A stretch of DNA of 64,000 bases, from positions 805,702 to 869,701 of the forward strand of contig CP051238.1 of the NCBI GenBank assembly GCA_017794925.1, written 5' to 3'. Shown one piece after another: positions 62,024 to 64,000 of this stretch. How positions within the stretch are numbered: position 1 is the first letter of the stretch; each line of letters opens with the position of its first letter. The notes under the pieces are model-generated. The model did not search any database. It saw only the letters and a program-made list of their open reading frames with translations, and was not told the DNA's origin. Origin of the DNA: Aestuariibacter sp. Lineage in GTDB: Bacteria > Pseudomonadota > Gammaproteobacteria > Enterobacterales > Alteromonadaceae. The position numbers and the translations under genes were made by a program.

Positions 62024-62977
62024 GGTACATTGACCTTCTGTTGTCAGAATCGGCGCTGTCGCCGCAGTATCACTATTGCCGTTGTCAGCGGCCTGACTGG
62101 CAACGTGTTGAGCTTGCTGGTCTTTGGGAATGGCGATGAGCCACTGCCGAAGATTGCGCACGATGGTGTGCTCACAGGTGTCGGCGATATGCGATGCCCG
62201 GAAGACTTTATTTTTACCGGCATTCGGCATTTTGTAAGTCTTCATCGTGCCTTTCACATCAGCGAATTTACCTGTAGTCGCACCGTGGGTGATGTCCATC
62301 GCAGTGCCAAGCAGATTGGCTAAGATCTGTTGCATTAACGCCTGATCACCATTGATGAGCAAAGTACGTTGTTCATCTGACAAGGGGGCATTGACCACCT
62401 GAATAAGGTTTTTGTACTTATCCGGGCGCTTTTTCGTGCCATTGGGATCAGGAATCCACGCTACCACTTTCACACTAAGCTGAGTCATATCCGTGTTGCT
62501 GAAAAAAATCGGCTTCACGTATAGCGTTTCAACATCACTATTGAGGCTGGATGCCAGCCAAGGCTTATGCTCAGGCGCTAACAGCTGTGACATCTGCAAT
62601 CCGTCAACCATGTTCAACAGCGGTTGTATCTCGCTGTTGGCTGATTCCTGCAGAGTGGCTAGTCTCTCCTCCCGCTGAGACGAGACAATGGAACTGTGCA
62701 CACCAATTTGGGCAACCAGTGCAATCAGACCTGCCGCTCCTGGTCCACCCTGATACAACACGTTGGAGTTACCCATCGTGGTATCGTTGTCGTAAAGTGC
62801 GCGCAAGTCCACCTGATCACCGTCTGAAAAAATCATCCTGAAGGCAGACGCCTCCATGGGGGATTTTTTCATGGTATTGACGTGTCTGGCGTAGTCATCA
62901 CGATAAGGGGTGCTGTTACACCCCACCAGCGTGGCCAGCATAAATATGCCAGCCCATCTTAATTTTGCAGAAAACAT
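62012..62977 (-). CDS. Lipoprotein of unknown function
   Basis: I do not recognise this 321-residue protein. The signal peptide ends in a lipobox LVGC (Cys20). The mature protein has an early DDYARHVNTMKKSPMEASAFRM, a hydrophobic stretch (GGPGAAGLIALVAQIGVHSS) that could touch or cross a membrane, and mixed alpha/beta sequence after it. It ends with two cysteines (DTCEHT, GQCTAGV) that might pair. It lies 15 bases after another lipoprotein gene on the same strand, so the two are one operon, closed by a terminator. Confidence 0.65.
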   Translation of the reverse strand: MFSAKLRWAGIFMLATLVGCNSTPYRDDYARHVNTMKKSPMEASAFRMIFSDGDQVDLRALYDNDTTMGNSNVLYQGGPGAAGLIALVAQIGVHSSIVSSQREERLATLQESANSEIQPLLNMVDGLQMSQLLAPEHKPWLASSLNSDVETLYVKPIFFSNTDMTQLSVKVVAWIPDPNGTKKRPDKYKNLIQVVNAPLSDEQRTLLINGDQALMQQILANLLGTAMDITHGATTGKFADVKGTMKTYKMPNAGKNKVFRASHIADTCEHTIVRNLRQWLIAIPKDQQAQHVASQAADNGNSDTAATAPILTTEGQCTAGV

Positions 62978-62992
62978 AATGTAACTGCGCTA

Positions 62993-63694
62993 TTAGATCG
63001 CGTCAGCCAGTTTTTGCTTAACGTTCTCAATCGCCTGATAGTAAGCGTTAGTTACGCCTGGGAACGTAGGTGGTTCATCCCACTCGCCCTCAGGCTGCAC
63101 TTTTTGATCGATAAGCAGGTACTGGACATAAGCGTTAGTGGTCAGGTCAACGGTGTATAATTTACCGCGAACATAGCCTTGTGGATCGCCATTAGGGATA
63201 TAGTTGCTAAAGCTACGGAAAGCACCGTGCTCATACAGTTCGAATACAACCAGCACGTCAGCATTCAGTGAGTCTTTAAAAGAACGGAAGTCTTTTTCAG
63301 CAAAACCCAGCCCACCTTTAAACTTCTTCAGCTTATCAATTGGCGTACCTAGTGTAACAACCTGCATATCATTGTTGTACTGACGATATTCCTGAATAAC
63401 CAGATCTTTCAGTGCGTTAAGTTCAGTGTCGTCAATTGTGTTCTCAAGGTGCGTATCCAACGAGCTGGTCAGTGCCGATGCTACGCCGTAACACAACAGA
63501 CAGCCCGCACCGTAGATGTGAGTGGTGGCTGTTGAATCTTCGGGAGCAACGTAAACAAAGGCGACTTTTTTATCTTTGCCGACCTGGTTAGATTGCAGTT
63601 CAACTGTCGGTTGAGGGGTGCTTCCGCAGGCGGTTAACACGAAGGCAAACGCGACGATGAGTGCGCTTTTTATTGTTTTACCATTTATATTCAT
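62993..63694 (-). CDS. Lipoprotein of unknown function, first of a pair
   Basis: From ATG 63694 the 233-residue protein has a lipoprotein signal (lipobox LTAC) and a mature domain with VAFVYVAPEDSTATTHIYGAG, a CLLC pair, and a later ADVLVVFELYEHGAF and YLLIDQKVQPEGEWDEPP. I do not know the family. An ATG at 63709 would add five residues only. The second lipoprotein gene follows closely, so both products probably act together in the envelope. Confidence 0.65.
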   Translation of the reverse strand: MNINGKTIKSALIVAFAFVLTACGSTPQPTVELQSNQVGKDKKVAFVYVAPEDSTATTHIYGAGCLLCYGVASALTSSLDTHLENTIDDTELNALKDLVIQEYRQYNNDMQVVTLGTPIDKLKKFKGGLGFAEKDFRSFKDSLNADVLVVFELYEHGAFRSFSNYIPNGDPQGYVRGKLYTVDLTTNAYVQYLLIDQKVQPEGEWDEPPTFPGVTNAYYQAIENVKQKLADAI

Positions 63695-63802
63695 TGTTAT
63701 TATTTCCATTAACTACTAATACAGCGCGGTTAATATAGCGCACTCAAAACAAGACTGTCATGGATTTTATTTATAGCTAAATATAAGTTTTTTATTATAA
63801 AT

Positions 63803-64000
63803 TTAGACTTTGTCGGTGGTGTCATACCATATCTTATTGATCCACCAATCAAAACGGCCTGCCTCTGTAACTACGGTTACATCATCGTCTTCTCCCTTGC
63901 CAATTAACGCTCTGGCCATGGGGGCATCAACAGAGATCACATCTTTGCGATCAAAGATTTCGTCGTAACCCACTATGCGTATTGTCAGTACTTTGCCATC
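63803..64000 (-). CDS. greB: Transcription elongation factor GreB, 3' part only
   Basis: The last 65 codons of a minus-strand gene enter from the right edge. The translation has IRIVGYDEIFDRKDVISVD, APMARALIGKG and a terminal FDWWINKIWYD, the C-terminal FKBP-like domain of GreA/GreB. The YDE and ISVDAPMARAL wording fits GreB better than GreA. GreB rescues backtracked RNA polymerase by stimulating transcript cleavage. The coiled-coil N-terminal domain lies outside the window. Confidence 0.88.
   Translation of the reverse strand, partial: DGKVLTIRIVGYDEIFDRKDVISVDAPMARALIGKGEDDDVTVVTEAGRFDWWINKIWYDTTDKV

Overview
The window looks like chromosomal DNA of a marine gammaproteobacterium of the Alteromonadaceae type. 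The grounds are the housekeeping proteins (IlvE/IlvD/IlvA, PlsB, LexA, NfuA, BioH, Tex, GreB), the cytochrome c oxidase cluster with a DUF2909 gene on the opposite strand, and a TonB-dependent polysaccharide-utilisation locus without a SusD partner. The genus is an inference. I saw no tRNA, rRNA, CRISPR array, transposase or phage gene.

Layout. 1-531: 5' part of a comM/yifB-type gene, running off the left edge. 1051-5398: ilvE-ilvD-ilvA operon closed by an intrinsic terminator. 5608-27819: a locus for rhamnogalacturonan-I/pectin use. It holds a GH43-like lipoprotein, two SGNH (CE12-like) esterase genes (one with two catalytic domains), a TIM-barrel isomerase-like protein, a TonB-dependent receptor, a GH42 beta-galactosidase, rhaM, a DUF1961 lipoprotein, a PL26-like exo-rhamnogalacturonan lyase, a GH105 hydrolase, a GPH/MFS symporter, a PL22-like lipoprotein, kduD, kduI, an IclR-family regulator and kdgK. 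27826-30793: WbuC-like cupin and plsB. 31173-38661: mixed genes, including a secreted orphan, DUF2177, a likely Fur-controlled PepSY membrane protein, a GGDEF protein, an alpha/beta hydrolase and a TPMT-like methyltransferase. 38763-39386: lexA behind two SOS boxes. 39772-48148: aa3-type cytochrome c oxidase and its assembly factors (coxB, coxA, ctaG, coxC, DUF2909, SURF1, ctaA, ctaB, SCO). 48148-64000: GNAT, polysaccharide deacetylase, MATE exporter, nfuA, M14 peptidase, amidohydrolase, comF, bioH, a flagellar-rod-like small protein with a SprA-type metalloprotease, tex, two lipoproteins and the 3' part of greB.

How the pectin locus probably works (inference from families and export signals). 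Acetyl groups and galactose side chains are removed outside the cytoplasm by the SGNH esterases and GH42. The receptor carries oligosaccharides across the outer membrane, and the PL26-like and PL22-like lipoproteins shorten them. The symporter imports unsaturated disaccharides and cytoplasmic GH105 splits them into rhamnose and unsaturated galacturonate. RhaM interconverts rhamnose anomers, while KduI, KduD and KdgK take the uronate to KDPG. KDPG aldolase and the rhamnose isomerase/kinase/aldolase are not in the window. The gene content resembles the Bacillus subtilis yes/yet region (YesU, YetA, YesZ, YesR and YesT/YesY-type proteins). A TGAAAC hexamer recurs in the locus intergenic regions and may be half of the operator of the local IclR regulator.
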